From NCBI GenBank assembly GCA_947488295.1, contig CANKYU010000001.1:558001-622000 (forward strand): DNA of 64,000 bases, written 5' to 3'. This document shows, piece after piece, positions 1 to 8,587 of the stretch; within the stretch, counting starts at the first letter, position 1, and each line of letters opens with the position of its first letter. Made by a program: the position numbers and the translations under genes. A model generated the notes under the pieces. That model searched no databases, was not told the origin of the DNA, and saw nothing but the letters and a program-made list of their open reading frames with translations. Origin of the DNA: an uncultured Anderseniella sp. Lineage in GTDB: Bacteria; Pseudomonadota; Alphaproteobacteria; Rhizobiales; Aestuariivirgaceae.

Positions 1-397
1 TCATCTGGCACCGCCTGTGCTGGCAAAGCGCGATCCGGAGACCGGTCACCTGCAAAAACAGGAGTATGGCCCCTGGATGATGCAGGCGTTTTCCGTGCTT
101 GCGAAACTCAAAGGCTTGCGCGGCACGGCATTTGATCCGTTTGGCAGGACCGAGGAACGCCGGATGGAGCGTCAGCTGATCTCCGATTATCGTGACACGC
201 TGTCTGTGATACTGTCGGGCCTTAAACCTGCCAACCTGGATCTTGCCGTCGAGATCGCCTCGGTGCCGGAAGACATTCGAGGGTATGGACATGTGAAAGA
301 GCGCCATGTTGCAGAAGCAAAGACGAATGAAGCCATGCTGCTCGATGCCTACAAGGCCGGCAAGTCACGGGCGCCGGTGTTCCTGGCCGCCGAGTGA
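1..397 (+). CDS. Indolepyruvate ferredoxin oxidoreductase, C-terminal fragment
   Basis: Only the last ~131 codons are present; the reading frame is already open at base 2, so the gene starts outside the window. The residues GPWMMQAFSVLAKLKGLRG, then FDPFGRTEERRMER and DIRGYGHVKE, are the C-terminal signature I recognise from the long single-chain indolepyruvate:ferredoxin oxidoreductases of Proteobacteria. These cytoplasmic thiamine-diphosphate/Fe-S enzymes oxidatively decarboxylate aryl pyruvates, made by transamination of aromatic amino acids, to aryl-acetyl-CoA. The catalytic and Fe-S domains lie upstream and cannot be checked. The next gene starts 27 bases downstream on the same strand, and the ABC transporter and acyl-CoA ligase genes that follow suit an organic-acid or aromatic-acid pathway. 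Confidence 0.8.
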   Translation, partial: HLAPPVLAKRDPETGHLQKQEYGPWMMQAFSVLAKLKGLRGTAFDPFGRTEERRMERQLISDYRDTLSVILSGLKPANLDLAVEIASVPEDIRGYGHVKERHVAEAKTNEAMLLDAYKAGKSRAPVFLAAE

Positions 398-424
398 TGC
401 GAACACCATGGTGACGGCACCGTC

Positions 425-1096
425 ATGACCCCTGAAGAACTGGCTGACATTGCGGTCTGGGCAGGAGAGCTGACACAGGACGAACTCGCGCATGCGGCAT
501 CCGGTGTCAGGATGAAAACCTTTGAGCGCGGTCAGCATGTGGCGCATTTCTCCGACCGGGTCGATGCATGGCATGGGGTGATCGGCGGTGTGCTGCGTAT
601 AGGCCATGTTTCCGACACCGGTCAGGTGGCCGGTGTGTCGGCTATTTTGGGCGGTGGCTGGTTTGGTGAGGGATCCATCATCAAGGATGAGCCAAGACGC
701 TATGATGTTGCTGCTGTGACCGACGCCGAAGTAGCCATCATGCGTGGCGACACGTTTCGCTGGCTGTTTACCAATTCGGTCGGTTTCAACCGGTTCCTGG
801 TGCAATTGCTCAATGAGCGGCTGGGACAGTTTATTGCCATTGTCAGCCGGGATCGGACCAGCAGCGCTGTGGTGCGGCTGGCCCATACCATAGCGGCCAT
901 GTACAATCCGGTGTTGTTCCCGCGCACGCCGCTGGTCATTGAAATGCCGCAGGAGGATCTCGGCCTTTTTGCCGGAATTTCGCGCCAGATCACCAACAAA
1001 TCCCTGCATACGCTTGCCGATGACGGATTCATCGAGCTGATGCCGACCGGCCTTAAGGTTCTGGATGTTGACGGATTGAAAGACTATGGCGGGTGA
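425..1096 (+). CDS. Crp/Fnr-family transcriptional regulator
   Basis: The 223-residue length fits the family. An N-terminal cyclic-nucleotide-binding-like beta-roll (about residues 20-130, with GGGWFGEGSIIKDEPRRYD in the phosphate-binding-cassette position) is followed by a dimerisation helix and a winged helix-turn-helix around residues 170-210 (QEDLGLFAGISRQITNKSL). No FNR-type N-terminal cysteine cluster is visible, so iron-sulfur oxygen sensing is unlikely. It lies 27 bases after the oxidoreductase fragment and upstream of the acyl-CoA ligase/LIV operon, making it a candidate local regulator. The effector and targets are unknown. Confidence 0.85.
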   Translation: MTPEELADIAVWAGELTQDELAHAASGVRMKTFERGQHVAHFSDRVDAWHGVIGGVLRIGHVSDTGQVAGVSAILGGGWFGEGSIIKDEPRRYDVAAVTDAEVAIMRGDTFRWLFTNSVGFNRFLVQLLNERLGQFIAIVSRDRTSSAVVRLAHTIAAMYNPVLFPRTPLVIEMPQEDLGLFAGISRQITNKSLHTLADDGFIELMPTGLKVLDVDGLKDYGG

Positions 1097-1280
1097 TCAG
1101 AATCTCACCAAGGCCCAGTCTGAGATCATAGAACACAAGAATATGGTCTGTCTGTCAACTCAGTACTGGTGCACAGCATTTTTTTTCGGCACACTCCCTC
1201 CCAATCGTCGGCATCAAGACCGGTAAATGGAAGCGAACATGCGGCTTGCTGAGGGCCGCCTGTCAGGGTGGAAACAAGAA

Positions 1281-3257
1281 ATGACTGCTGAAGCGCATGA
1301 CGCGTCGGTGCACGACACAATTCCAAAACTGTTATTGCGAAATGCAAAGGTCAGAGGCGCACGTCCCGCGATGCGTGAGAAGGATCTGGGCATCTGGCAG
1401 ACCTGGAGCTGGGCTGACACGTTGACGGAAATCCGTGACCTTGCCCTGGGGCTGCGGGCCCTGGGCCTCAAGCGCGGTGACCGGGTGGCCATTGTCGGCG
1501 ACAACCGGCCCCGGCTGTACTGGGCGATCTGTTCGGCCCAGTCGCTCGGCGCGATTCCGGTACCGGTGTACCAGGACTCGGTTGCAGAAGAGATGGGCTA
1601 TGTGCTCGATCATGCCGGCGTCAAGTTTGCCGTGGTGGAAAATCAGGAGCAGGTCGACAAACTTCTGGAAATTCGCGAGACCTACAAGGACCTGAAGGAA
1701 ATTGTGTTCGACGAGGAACGCGGTCTGCAGAATTACGATGTTGACGGTGTGCGCTCGTACGAGGCGGTACAGCAACTTGGCCGCGACAGCGATGACGGTG
1801 AAGATGTGTGGCGCGGCGAGATTGCCGAGGGCAAGGCCGACGACACCGCGATCATCCTGTACACATCAGGCACGACGGGCCGACCCAAGGGAGTGGTGCT
1901 GACGCAAGGTGCGTGTGTGTGGGCAGCAGACACGGCAGAGCAATTCGACAGCCTGACTGAGAACGACGAGGTGATCGCCTATCTGCCGATGGCGTGGGTC
2001 GGGGATCACATTTTCTCCTATGCACAGTCATATGTCTCCGGATACTGCGTAAATTGCCCGGAGAGCCCGGAAACCGTTATTGATGACCGGCGCGAGGTAG
2101 GCACAACCTATGCATTTGCGCCGCCGCGGATTTACGAGAACCTGATCACTCACACCACGGTGGCGATGGAAGATGCCAGCGCCATCAAGAAGAAGATGTT
2201 CGAGTATTTTCTGGGCGTGGCGCGCGAGTACGGCGAAGATATTCTCAACGGAAAACCAGTGCCGTTGATGGCAAGGCTGAAATACTGGCTTGGCAACCTG
2301 ATGGTCTATGGTCCGCTGAAAAACCGTTATGGGCTCTCCAAGGTGCGTATCGGATACACTGCGGGCGAAGCGATCGGGCCCGAGATTTTCAAGTACTACC
2401 GGGCGCTCGGCATCAACCTGAAACAGCTTTACGGACAGACCGAAGCAGCTGTGTACATTACAGGCCAGCCGGATGGAGAGATTTATGCCGATACGGTCGG
2501 CACACCCATGGGCGGCGTTGAAATCGAGATCGCAGACAGCGGCGAGGTCATGTACCGCTCGCCGGGCATTTTCACCGAATACTACAAGAACAAGGAAGCG
2601 ACCAGGGACACCAAGACCTCAGATGGCTGGGTGCATTCCGGTGATGCCGGCTTCATCGATGACAAGGGCCATCTGAAGATCATCGACCGGGCCAAGGATG
2701 TGGGCCATTTGAACGACGGCACGCTGTTCCCGCCGAAATACATCGAGAACAAGCTCAAGTTCTTCCCCAATATCAAGGAAGCGGTGGCATTCGGGGATGG
2801 CCGCGATTCAGTAACTGCCTTCATCAATATTGACCTGACATCGGTTGGGTCTTGGGCTGAACGCAATAATGTTGTCTACGCCAGCTATCAGGAACTGGCC
2901 GGTAATCCTGACGTCTACAAGATGATTGAAGACCACGTGGATGCGGTGAACCTGGAACTGTCGCAGGAAGAGCGTGTTGCCGGTGCGCAGATTTCACGGT
3001 TTTTGATCCTGCACAAGGAACTGGATCCCGATGACGGCGAGATTACCCGCACCGCCAAGGTGCGTCGCTCATTGGTCAATGAGCGCTATGCGGTGCTGAT
3101 CGATGCACTGTATGACCCGTCGAAGAAGCGCCAGAAGATCAAGACCGAGGTTACCTTCGAAGACGGCAGACGCGGCGATATTGAAGGTGATGTGGAAATC
3201 AGGGACATGAAACTGCATGCCATTGACCGGGCAAGCTTCAAGGAGGCTGCAGAATGA
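1281..3257 (+). CDS. AMP-dependent long-chain acyl-CoA synthetase
   Basis: About 658 residues, typical of FAA1-like long-chain fatty acid-CoA ligases. It activates a carboxylic acid with ATP to an acyl-adenylate and transfers it to CoA. The AMP-binding P-loop YTSGTTGRPKG is at about residues 194-204, the A5 region LKQLYGQTEAA near 385, and the hinge WVHSGDAGFIDDKGHLKIIDR near 450. I chose the ATG at 1281 because the family normally starts just before DTIPKLLLRNA and an AGGGTGG precedes it; in-frame ATGs at 1227 and 1239 are possible, the latter with GGAAG upstream. Its stop overlaps livG by four bases (ATGA). The substrate could be a fatty, aryl or branched acid imported by the adjoining transporter. 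Confidence 0.9.
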   Translation: MTAEAHDASVHDTIPKLLLRNAKVRGARPAMREKDLGIWQTWSWADTLTEIRDLALGLRALGLKRGDRVAIVGDNRPRLYWAICSAQSLGAIPVPVYQDSVAEEMGYVLDHAGVKFAVVENQEQVDKLLEIRETYKDLKEIVFDEERGLQNYDVDGVRSYEAVQQLGRDSDDGEDVWRGEIAEGKADDTAIILYTSGTTGRPKGVVLTQGACVWAADTAEQFDSLTENDEVIAYLPMAWVGDHIFSYAQSYVSGYCVNCPESPETVIDDRREVGTTYAFAPPRIYENLITHTTVAMEDASAIKKKMFEYFLGVAREYGEDILNGKPVPLMARLKYWLGNLMVYGPLKNRYGLSKVRIGYTAGEAIGPEIFKYYRALGINLKQLYGQTEAAVYITGQPDGEIYADTVGTPMGGVEIEIADSGEVMYRSPGIFTEYYKNKEATRDTKTSDGWVHSGDAGFIDDKGHLKIIDRAKDVGHLNDGTLFPPKYIENKLKFFPNIKEAVAFGDGRDSVTAFINIDLTSVGSWAERNNVVYASYQELAGNPDVYKMIEDHVDAVNLELSQEERVAGAQISRFLILHKELDPDDGEITRTAKVRRSLVNERYAVLIDALYDPSKKRQKIKTEVTFEDGRRGDIEGDVEIRDMKLHAIDRASFKEAAE

Positions 3258-4072
3258 ATGTGGCGGTGAAACCGGCTGATACGGGCAGCGACCGGGCCAA
3301 TGCCCCGGAAGTCATGCTTGATATTCGCAATGTGTCATTGTCGTTCGGTGGTGTGCACGCCATCAAGGATGTCAGCTTCAATATCCACAAGGGCGAAATC
3401 AGAGCCATCATCGGTCCCAACGGCGCCGGCAAGACCTCGATGCTGAACGTGATCAACGGCTTCTATCATCCCCAGGTTGGCGAGATTACCTTCAAGGGGG
3501 AGACCCGCACCCAGATGCGGCCCTATGTTGCCGCCACCCAGGGCATTGCCCGCACGTTCCAGAACGTTGCGCTGTTTCGCGGCATGTCGACGCTCGACAA
3601 CATCATGTCCGGGCGTACGCTGAAGATGCACAAGAACTTCTTCTGGCAGATGCTGCGCTTCGGCCCGGCCATGCAGGAAGAGGTCGAGCACCGCGAACGG
3701 GTCGAGGAAATCATCGACTTTCTGGAAATCCAGCACATTCGGCGGACACCGGTTGGCCGCCTGCCATACGGGCTGCAGAAACGGGTCGAACTGGCCCGCG
3801 CACTTGCCATGGAGCCGGAGCTTCTGCTGCTTGATGAGCCGATGGCCGGCATGAACCTTGAAGAAAAGGAAGACATGTCGCGCTTCATTCTGGATGTGAA
3901 CGATCAGTTCGGCACGACGATTGCGCTGATCGAGCACGACATGGGGGTGGTGATGGATCTGTCGACACGGGTGGTGGTGCTGGATCATGGCGAAAAAATC
4001 GCAGACGGCACGCCGGCGGAGGTCAGCTCCAATCAGGATGTGATTGATGCTTATCTCGGCGTAGCGCACTGA
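3254..4072 (+). CDS. livG: LIV-type ABC transporter ATP-binding protein (LivG family)
   Basis: Cytoplasmic ATPase of a branched-chain amino acid-type (HAAT) importer, 272 residues. Walker A GPNGAGKTS is at residues 54-62, the signature loop takes the LivG form LPYGLQKRVELARA, and Walker B with D-loop reads LLLLDEPMAGMN. The C-terminal DAYLGVAH ending is typical of LivG. AGGAGG lies eight bases before the ATG, which overlaps the ligase stop, so translation is probably coupled. Members of this family import amino acids, amides, urea, aromatic acids or short acids; with two CoA ligases in the operon, an organic acid is as likely as leucine or valine. Confidence 0.92.
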   Translation: MNVAVKPADTGSDRANAPEVMLDIRNVSLSFGGVHAIKDVSFNIHKGEIRAIIGPNGAGKTSMLNVINGFYHPQVGEITFKGETRTQMRPYVAATQGIARTFQNVALFRGMSTLDNIMSGRTLKMHKNFFWQMLRFGPAMQEEVEHRERVEEIIDFLEIQHIRRTPVGRLPYGLQKRVELARALAMEPELLLLDEPMAGMNLEEKEDMSRFILDVNDQFGTTIALIEHDMGVVMDLSTRVVVLDHGEKIADGTPAEVSSNQDVIDAYLGVAH

Positions 4073-4094
4073 CGGATCAGGGGAACAGGCAATA

Positions 4095-5051
4095 ATGGAT
4101 ATTCTTTACAACATTCTGATCGACCCGTTTGTGCAGATGGGTTCTGCGCCGGACTTCTTTCTGCAGGTCCTGTGGTCGGGATTTGTGGCGGGAACACTGT
4201 ACTCGCTGATCGCGCTGGGCTTCGTACTGATTTTCAAGGCATCCGGTGTGTTTAATTTCGCCCAGGGCATCATGGTGGTGTTTGCAGCGTTGACCCTGGT
4301 TGGCCTGTATCAGGCAGGCGTGCCGGCATGGCTTGCGCTGATCCTGACCATCGGCGCGATGTTTGCGCTGGCCTGGCTGGTGGAACGCATCGTGTTGCGT
4401 AATCTGGTCAATCAGGAGGAAATCATCCTGTTCATGGCCACCATCGGGCTGAATTATTTCCTGATCGGGTTTGGCGAATACGTGTTCGGCGGCGAGCCAA
4501 AACCGATGATTGCCGCGGAACTGGGACTGCCGACGGGATCAACGACGTTTGAACCGTTTGGCGGCATTGTCATCATCGAACACCTCGATGTGGCAGCCGT
4601 TGTCATGGCGATCATCCTGGTGACGGCGCTGGCGATCTTCTTCAACAAGACCCGCATCGGCCGGGCCCTGCGCGCCGTGGCCGATGACCACCAGGCGGCC
4701 TTGTCGGTCGGTATTTCGCTCAACCAGATCTGGGTGATCGTTTGGTTCGCCGCCGGTATTGTGGCGCTGGCAACCGGCATCATGTGGGGGGCCAAATCGG
4801 ATGTGTCGTTTGCCCTGCAGATTGTTGCGCTGAAAGCCCTGCCGGTGCTGATCATTGGCGGCTTCACCTCTATCCCCGGTGCCATTATCGGGGGCCTGGT
4901 GATCGGCTTCGGTGAGAAATTGTTTGAGATTTACTGGGGCGGGCTTTTGGGCAGTGGTGTCGAAGGCTGGTTTGCATATGTGATTGCGTTGATATTCCTG
5001 CTGTTCCGGCCGCAAGGGCTGTTCGGCGAAAAAATCATCGAACGGATTTAG
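4095..5051 (+). CDS. livH: LIV-type ABC transporter permease (LivH family)
   Basis: Inner-membrane permease of 318 residues with about eight hydrophobic segments. The N-terminal LWSGFVAGTLYSLIALGFVLIF and the conserved stretch FFNKTRIGRALRAVADD, followed by AALSVGISLNQI, are LivH hallmarks; the latter contacts the ATPase. The C-terminal GLFGEKIIERI ending is also typical. It lies 22 bases after livG and 21 before livM in one operon, and should pair with LivM to form the channel. Confidence 0.92.
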   Translation: MDILYNILIDPFVQMGSAPDFFLQVLWSGFVAGTLYSLIALGFVLIFKASGVFNFAQGIMVVFAALTLVGLYQAGVPAWLALILTIGAMFALAWLVERIVLRNLVNQEEIILFMATIGLNYFLIGFGEYVFGGEPKPMIAAELGLPTGSTTFEPFGGIVIIEHLDVAAVVMAIILVTALAIFFNKTRIGRALRAVADDHQAALSVGISLNQIWVIVWFAAGIVALATGIMWGAKSDVSFALQIVALKALPVLIIGGFTSIPGAIIGGLVIGFGEKLFEIYWGGLLGSGVEGWFAYVIALIFLLFRPQGLFGEKIIERI

Positions 5052-5072
5052 GGCGAGGCTGGGAACAAAAAA

Positions 5073-6152
5073 ATGTTTTATCGTGAAGTAGGCCAGTTCA
5101 AGACCAACTATACCGCCGACAGCCAGGTGTTTCCGATCCTGCAGGACAAGGTCGGCATTATCGCCATGCTGGTGATCGCCTATGTCATCATACCAATGGC
5201 CGGCAATGATTTCTTCATCACCACGGTGATGATCCCGTTCCTGGTGTTTACGCTGGCTACAATCGGCCTGAACATCCTGGTGGGCTATACCGGGCAGTTG
5301 TCGCTGGGGACCGGTGCCTTCATGGGAGTAGGGGCTTATTCGTGCTATAAGCTGACCACCTTTTTCCCTGATGTGAACATCATCATCCTGGTATTGCTGT
5401 CAGGCTTTTTTGCTGCCGGGGTCGGTATCATTTTCGGTTTGCCGTCGCTGCGCATCAAGGGCTTCTATCTGGCGGTTACCACGCTTGCAGCCCAGTTCTT
5501 TCTGGAATGGGCGTTTATCCGGATACCATGGCTATACAACTACAACGATTCCGGCGCTATCGAGGTGCCGCAGCGCGAAGGCTTCGGGGTAATCCTGACG
5601 GGTGCCGCCGCGCAACCTGTGACCCGTTATCTGGTTGTGCTGTCCATCGTGCTGGTCATGACCTGGATTGCGTCCAATATCATTCGAGGCCGCATCGGGC
5701 GGTCCTGGATGATGATCCGCGACATGGATATTGCCGCTGAGCTGATGGGTGTACGCCCGCTTTATGCCAAGCTGTCGGCGTTTGCGGTGTCATCATTTTA
5801 TTGCGGTGTCGCAGGCGCCATGTTCGTGTTCTTCTGGCTTGGTGCGGCCGAAGTCGAAAGCTTCGATATCAATCATTCGTTCCTGTTCCTGTTCATGGCC
5901 ATCATCGGCGGACTTGGATCCCTGATCGGTTGTTACATGGGGGCCGCTTTCATCTGGATATTGCCGATCATTATCCGGGCATTGCCGGAGGCGTTGGGAC
6001 TGGACGTTAACGCTGCAACCGTCGAGCACATCAACTTCATGATGATCGGGGGTATGATCATCTTTTTCCTGATCGTTGAACCACACGGGCTTGCCCGGTT
6101 GTGGCAGATCGCAAAAGAGAAACTCAGGACGTGGCCGTTCCCCTACTCCTGA
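5073..6152 (+). CDS. livM: LIV-type ABC transporter permease (LivM family)
   Basis: Inner-membrane permease of 359 residues and partner of LivH. Multiple hydrophobic helices are visible. The motif LGTGAFMGVGAYSCY near residue 80 and the cytoplasmic coupling region GRIGRSWMMIRDMDIAAELMG near residue 215 identify LivM. A 131-base gap separates it from the binding-protein gene, the longest inside the operon, which leaves room for an internal promoter for the abundant binding protein; no convincing promoter was picked out. Confidence 0.9.
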   Translation: MFYREVGQFKTNYTADSQVFPILQDKVGIIAMLVIAYVIIPMAGNDFFITTVMIPFLVFTLATIGLNILVGYTGQLSLGTGAFMGVGAYSCYKLTTFFPDVNIIILVLLSGFFAAGVGIIFGLPSLRIKGFYLAVTTLAAQFFLEWAFIRIPWLYNYNDSGAIEVPQREGFGVILTGAAAQPVTRYLVVLSIVLVMTWIASNIIRGRIGRSWMMIRDMDIAAELMGVRPLYAKLSAFAVSSFYCGVAGAMFVFFWLGAAEVESFDINHSFLFLFMAIIGGLGSLIGCYMGAAFIWILPIIIRALPEALGLDVNAATVEHINFMMIGGMIIFFLIVEPHGLARLWQIAKEKLRTWPFPYS

Positions 6153-6283
6153 TCTGAAAGATGAGGCATTTTTTTGGGAGCAAGAAACTGAAGGGTCGTC
6201 AATCCGGGAGTACGGATCAGATGGCGCAAATTTTAGCAAAAGCAACCGGATCCACGACGGGACGGTATTCAGGGAGGAAACCA

Positions 6284-7591
6284 ATGAAGAAGCTTTTGAT
6301 GACTGGTGTAGCCTTTGCCACCTTGGCAGGTGCTACATTTACAACAGCCCCGGTAGCGCTGGCCGAGGACACGATGTTCGTGCCTTCGCTGAGCTACCGC
6401 ACCGGTCCATTTGCAAGTGGTGGCACACCGCTGGCCAACGGGTTCGCCGATTACTTCAACATGCTGAATGCCCGTGATGGCGGCATCGGCGGCGTCAAGA
6501 TCGTCGTTGAGGAATGCGAAACCGGCTACAATGCCCAGAAGGGCGTTGAGTGCTACGAGTCCACCAAGGGCAAGGGCGCGCTGGTGTACAATCCATACTC
6601 GACCGGCATCACCCTGCAGCTCATTCCGAAAGCGCCGGTTGACAAGATTCCTGTGCTCTCGATGGGCTATGGCCTGTCGGCTGCCGCTATCGGCGAGAAG
6701 TTCCCGTGGACCTTCACCTATCCGACAAGCTACTGGAGCCAGCTGTCATCGATCCTCAAATATATCGATGCCAATGGTGGCCTCAAGGGCAAGAAAGTCG
6801 GCTTCATCTATCTTGATGTCGGCTACGGCAAGGAGCCTATCCCGCTGCTTGAGCAACTGGCCAAGGATCAGGGCTTCGAAGTCGCCAAGTTCCCGGTCGG
6901 CGTGAAGGAAATGCAGAACCAGGGTTCCCAGTGGCTGAACGTCCGCAAGGAACGTCCTGACTACATGATCATGTGGGGCTGGGGCGCGATGAACGCCACT
7001 GCCGTTAAGGAAGCCGCCAAGATCAAATATCCTCTGGACCAGTTCATCGGAAACTGGTGGGCAGGCGCACACGCGGACCTGCGGTCTGTCGGTGAAGCAG
7101 GCAAGGGCTACAAGGCTGCCAACTTCTCCGGTGTCGGAACTGACTTCCCTGCACTGCAGGATGTGATCAAGCATGTGGTCGACAAGGGCGGCAGCCAGGT
7201 TGCCAGCAAGGACCTCGTCGGTGATGTCCTGTACAACCGTGGCCTGTTCAACTCCGTGCTGATTGCCGAAGGCATTCGCGCCGCTCAGGAAAAGACCGGC
7301 AAGAAAGTCATTACCGGTGCAGATCTGCGTGATGGCTTTGAGCTGTTCGATCTGTCTGAAGCGCGCTTGAAGGAGCTTGGTCTTGAAGGCTTTACGGCTC
7401 CGATCAAGGGTTCGTGCAAGGACCATGAAGGTGCCGGATCAGTGTTCATCCAGCAGTGGGACGGCAAGGACTGGGTCAAGATTTCAGACCCGATCGCGCC
7501 GGACACGGCTGTGGTGCGGCCACTTCTGGAAGCTGCTGCTGAAAAGTATCTGTCAGACAAGCCTGAGTGGAAGACACAGACCTGCAGCTGA
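6284..7591 (+). CDS. Periplasmic substrate-binding protein of LIV-type ABC transporter
   Basis: Secreted solute receptor of 435 residues. The ATG at 6284 has AGGGAGGAAACCA directly before it and starts a clear Sec signal peptide (KKLLMTGVAFATLAGATF, cleavage probably after VALA). An upstream in-frame extension to 6161 would hide this signal and is rejected. The mature protein has the type I periplasmic fold of the Peripla_BP_6 family but is longer than LivJ/LivK (about 370) and resembles the subgroup that accompanies acyl-CoA ligases. The conserved C-terminal cysteines (GSCKDHEG and KTQTCS) may form a disulfide. The ligand cannot be read from sequence. Confidence 0.88.
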   Translation: MKKLLMTGVAFATLAGATFTTAPVALAEDTMFVPSLSYRTGPFASGGTPLANGFADYFNMLNARDGGIGGVKIVVEECETGYNAQKGVECYESTKGKGALVYNPYSTGITLQLIPKAPVDKIPVLSMGYGLSAAAIGEKFPWTFTYPTSYWSQLSSILKYIDANGGLKGKKVGFIYLDVGYGKEPIPLLEQLAKDQGFEVAKFPVGVKEMQNQGSQWLNVRKERPDYMIMWGWGAMNATAVKEAAKIKYPLDQFIGNWWAGAHADLRSVGEAGKGYKAANFSGVGTDFPALQDVIKHVVDKGGSQVASKDLVGDVLYNRGLFNSVLIAEGIRAAQEKTGKKVITGADLRDGFELFDLSEARLKELGLEGFTAPIKGSCKDHEGAGSVFIQQWDGKDWVKISDPIAPDTAVVRPLLEAAAEKYLSDKPEWKTQTCS

Positions 7592-7627
7592 TTGCAGTGA
7601 CGTAGTCTGAAATTCCACGATATTGCT

Positions 7628-7653
7628 CCGCCTGCCTTACGACGGGCAGGCGG
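7628..7653 (+). promoter_or_regulatory. Intercistronic hairpin between binding protein and livF
   Basis: Perfect 9-bp inverted repeat CCGCCTGCC (7628-7636) and GGCAGGCGG (7645-7653) around an eight-base loop, with no T-run after it. It lies 37 bases after the binding-protein stop. By analogy with other ABC operons it may stabilise the upstream message or partly terminate, giving more binding protein than ATPase. That role is inferred. Confidence 0.55.
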
Positions 7654-7691
7654 GGCTGATCTCCCCGATATCCAATTGAAAGCGTTTGTTC

Positions 7692-8537
7692 ATGGCCGAG
7701 ACCCTTGCTGCCAAAGACACTGAAGCCCAGGTGTCAGAACCTGTATTGTCGATCAACAATATCGAGGTGATCTACAATCACGTCATTCTGGTGCTGAAGG
7801 GTGTGTCGCTCGATGTGCCGCTGGGCGGCATTACAGCCTTGCTGGGTGCGAACGGTGCCGGCAAGACCACCACCTTGAAAGCGGTCTCGAACCTGTTGAG
7901 AGCCGAGCGTGGCGATGTGACCAAGGGAACCATTGAGTTCAAGGGCGAACGGTGCGACCAGCTTACGCCCAACGAGATGGTGAAGCGCGGCTGCATCCAG
8001 GTGATGGAAGGCCGCCACTGTTTTGAACATCTGACAATCGAGGACAATCTCCTGGCCGGCGCCTTTACCCGGCGTGACGGGCGCGCGGCAATCGCGCAGG
8101 ACCTTGAGATGGTCTATAATTATTTTCCGAGGCTGCGCGAGCGCCGCACTTCGCAAGCCGGCTACACGTCCGGCGGCGAGCAGCAGATGTGTGCCATCGG
8201 ACGGGCGCTGATGTCGCGCCCGACCACCATTTTGCTGGACGAACCATCCATGGGCCTGGCGCCGCAGCTGGTGGAAGAGATCTTCGAGATCGTCAAGAAG
8301 CTGAACGAGAACGAAGGTGTGTCCTTCCTGCTGGCCGAGCAAAACACCAACATCGCGCTGCGCTATGCCAAGTATGGCTACATCCTGGAAAACGGCCGTG
8401 TCGTGCTGGACGGGGAAGCGTCTGCGCTGCGTGACAATGAGGACGTGAAGGAATTCTATCTTGGCGTGTCGGGCGAGAACCGGCGTTCGTTCAAGAACGT
8501 GAAAGCCTACAAGAGGCGCAAGCGCTGGCTGGCCTGA
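7692..8537 (+). CDS. livF: LIV-type ABC transporter ATP-binding protein (LivF family)
   Basis: Second ATPase of the importer, 281 residues from the ATG at 7692; a TTG two codons earlier is possible. Walker A GANGAGKTT is near residue 53, the signature region is YTSGGEQQMCAIGRALM, and Walker B is TTILLDEPSMGLAPQ. The C-terminal KEFYLGVSGE is the LivF ending, extended by about 20 basic residues (RRSFKNVKAYKRRKRW), as often seen in copies linked to acyl-CoA ligases. The Shine-Dalgarno is weak. Confidence 0.92.
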   Translation: MAETLAAKDTEAQVSEPVLSINNIEVIYNHVILVLKGVSLDVPLGGITALLGANGAGKTTTLKAVSNLLRAERGDVTKGTIEFKGERCDQLTPNEMVKRGCIQVMEGRHCFEHLTIEDNLLAGAFTRRDGRAAIAQDLEMVYNYFPRLRERRTSQAGYTSGGEQQMCAIGRALMSRPTTILLDEPSMGLAPQLVEEIFEIVKKLNENEGVSFLLAEQNTNIALRYAKYGYILENGRVVLDGEASALRDNEDVKEFYLGVSGENRRSFKNVKAYKRRKRWLA

Positions 8538-8587
8538 CGGCGGGTGTCCAGATGGTCAAGCCGTTAAAGCAGGTTGGAACTGACAAC

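Noticed and set aside
6161..6283. 41-codon N-terminal extension of the substrate-binding protein
   Set aside because: It would bury the signal peptide; the ATG at 6284 has an excellent Shine-Dalgarno.
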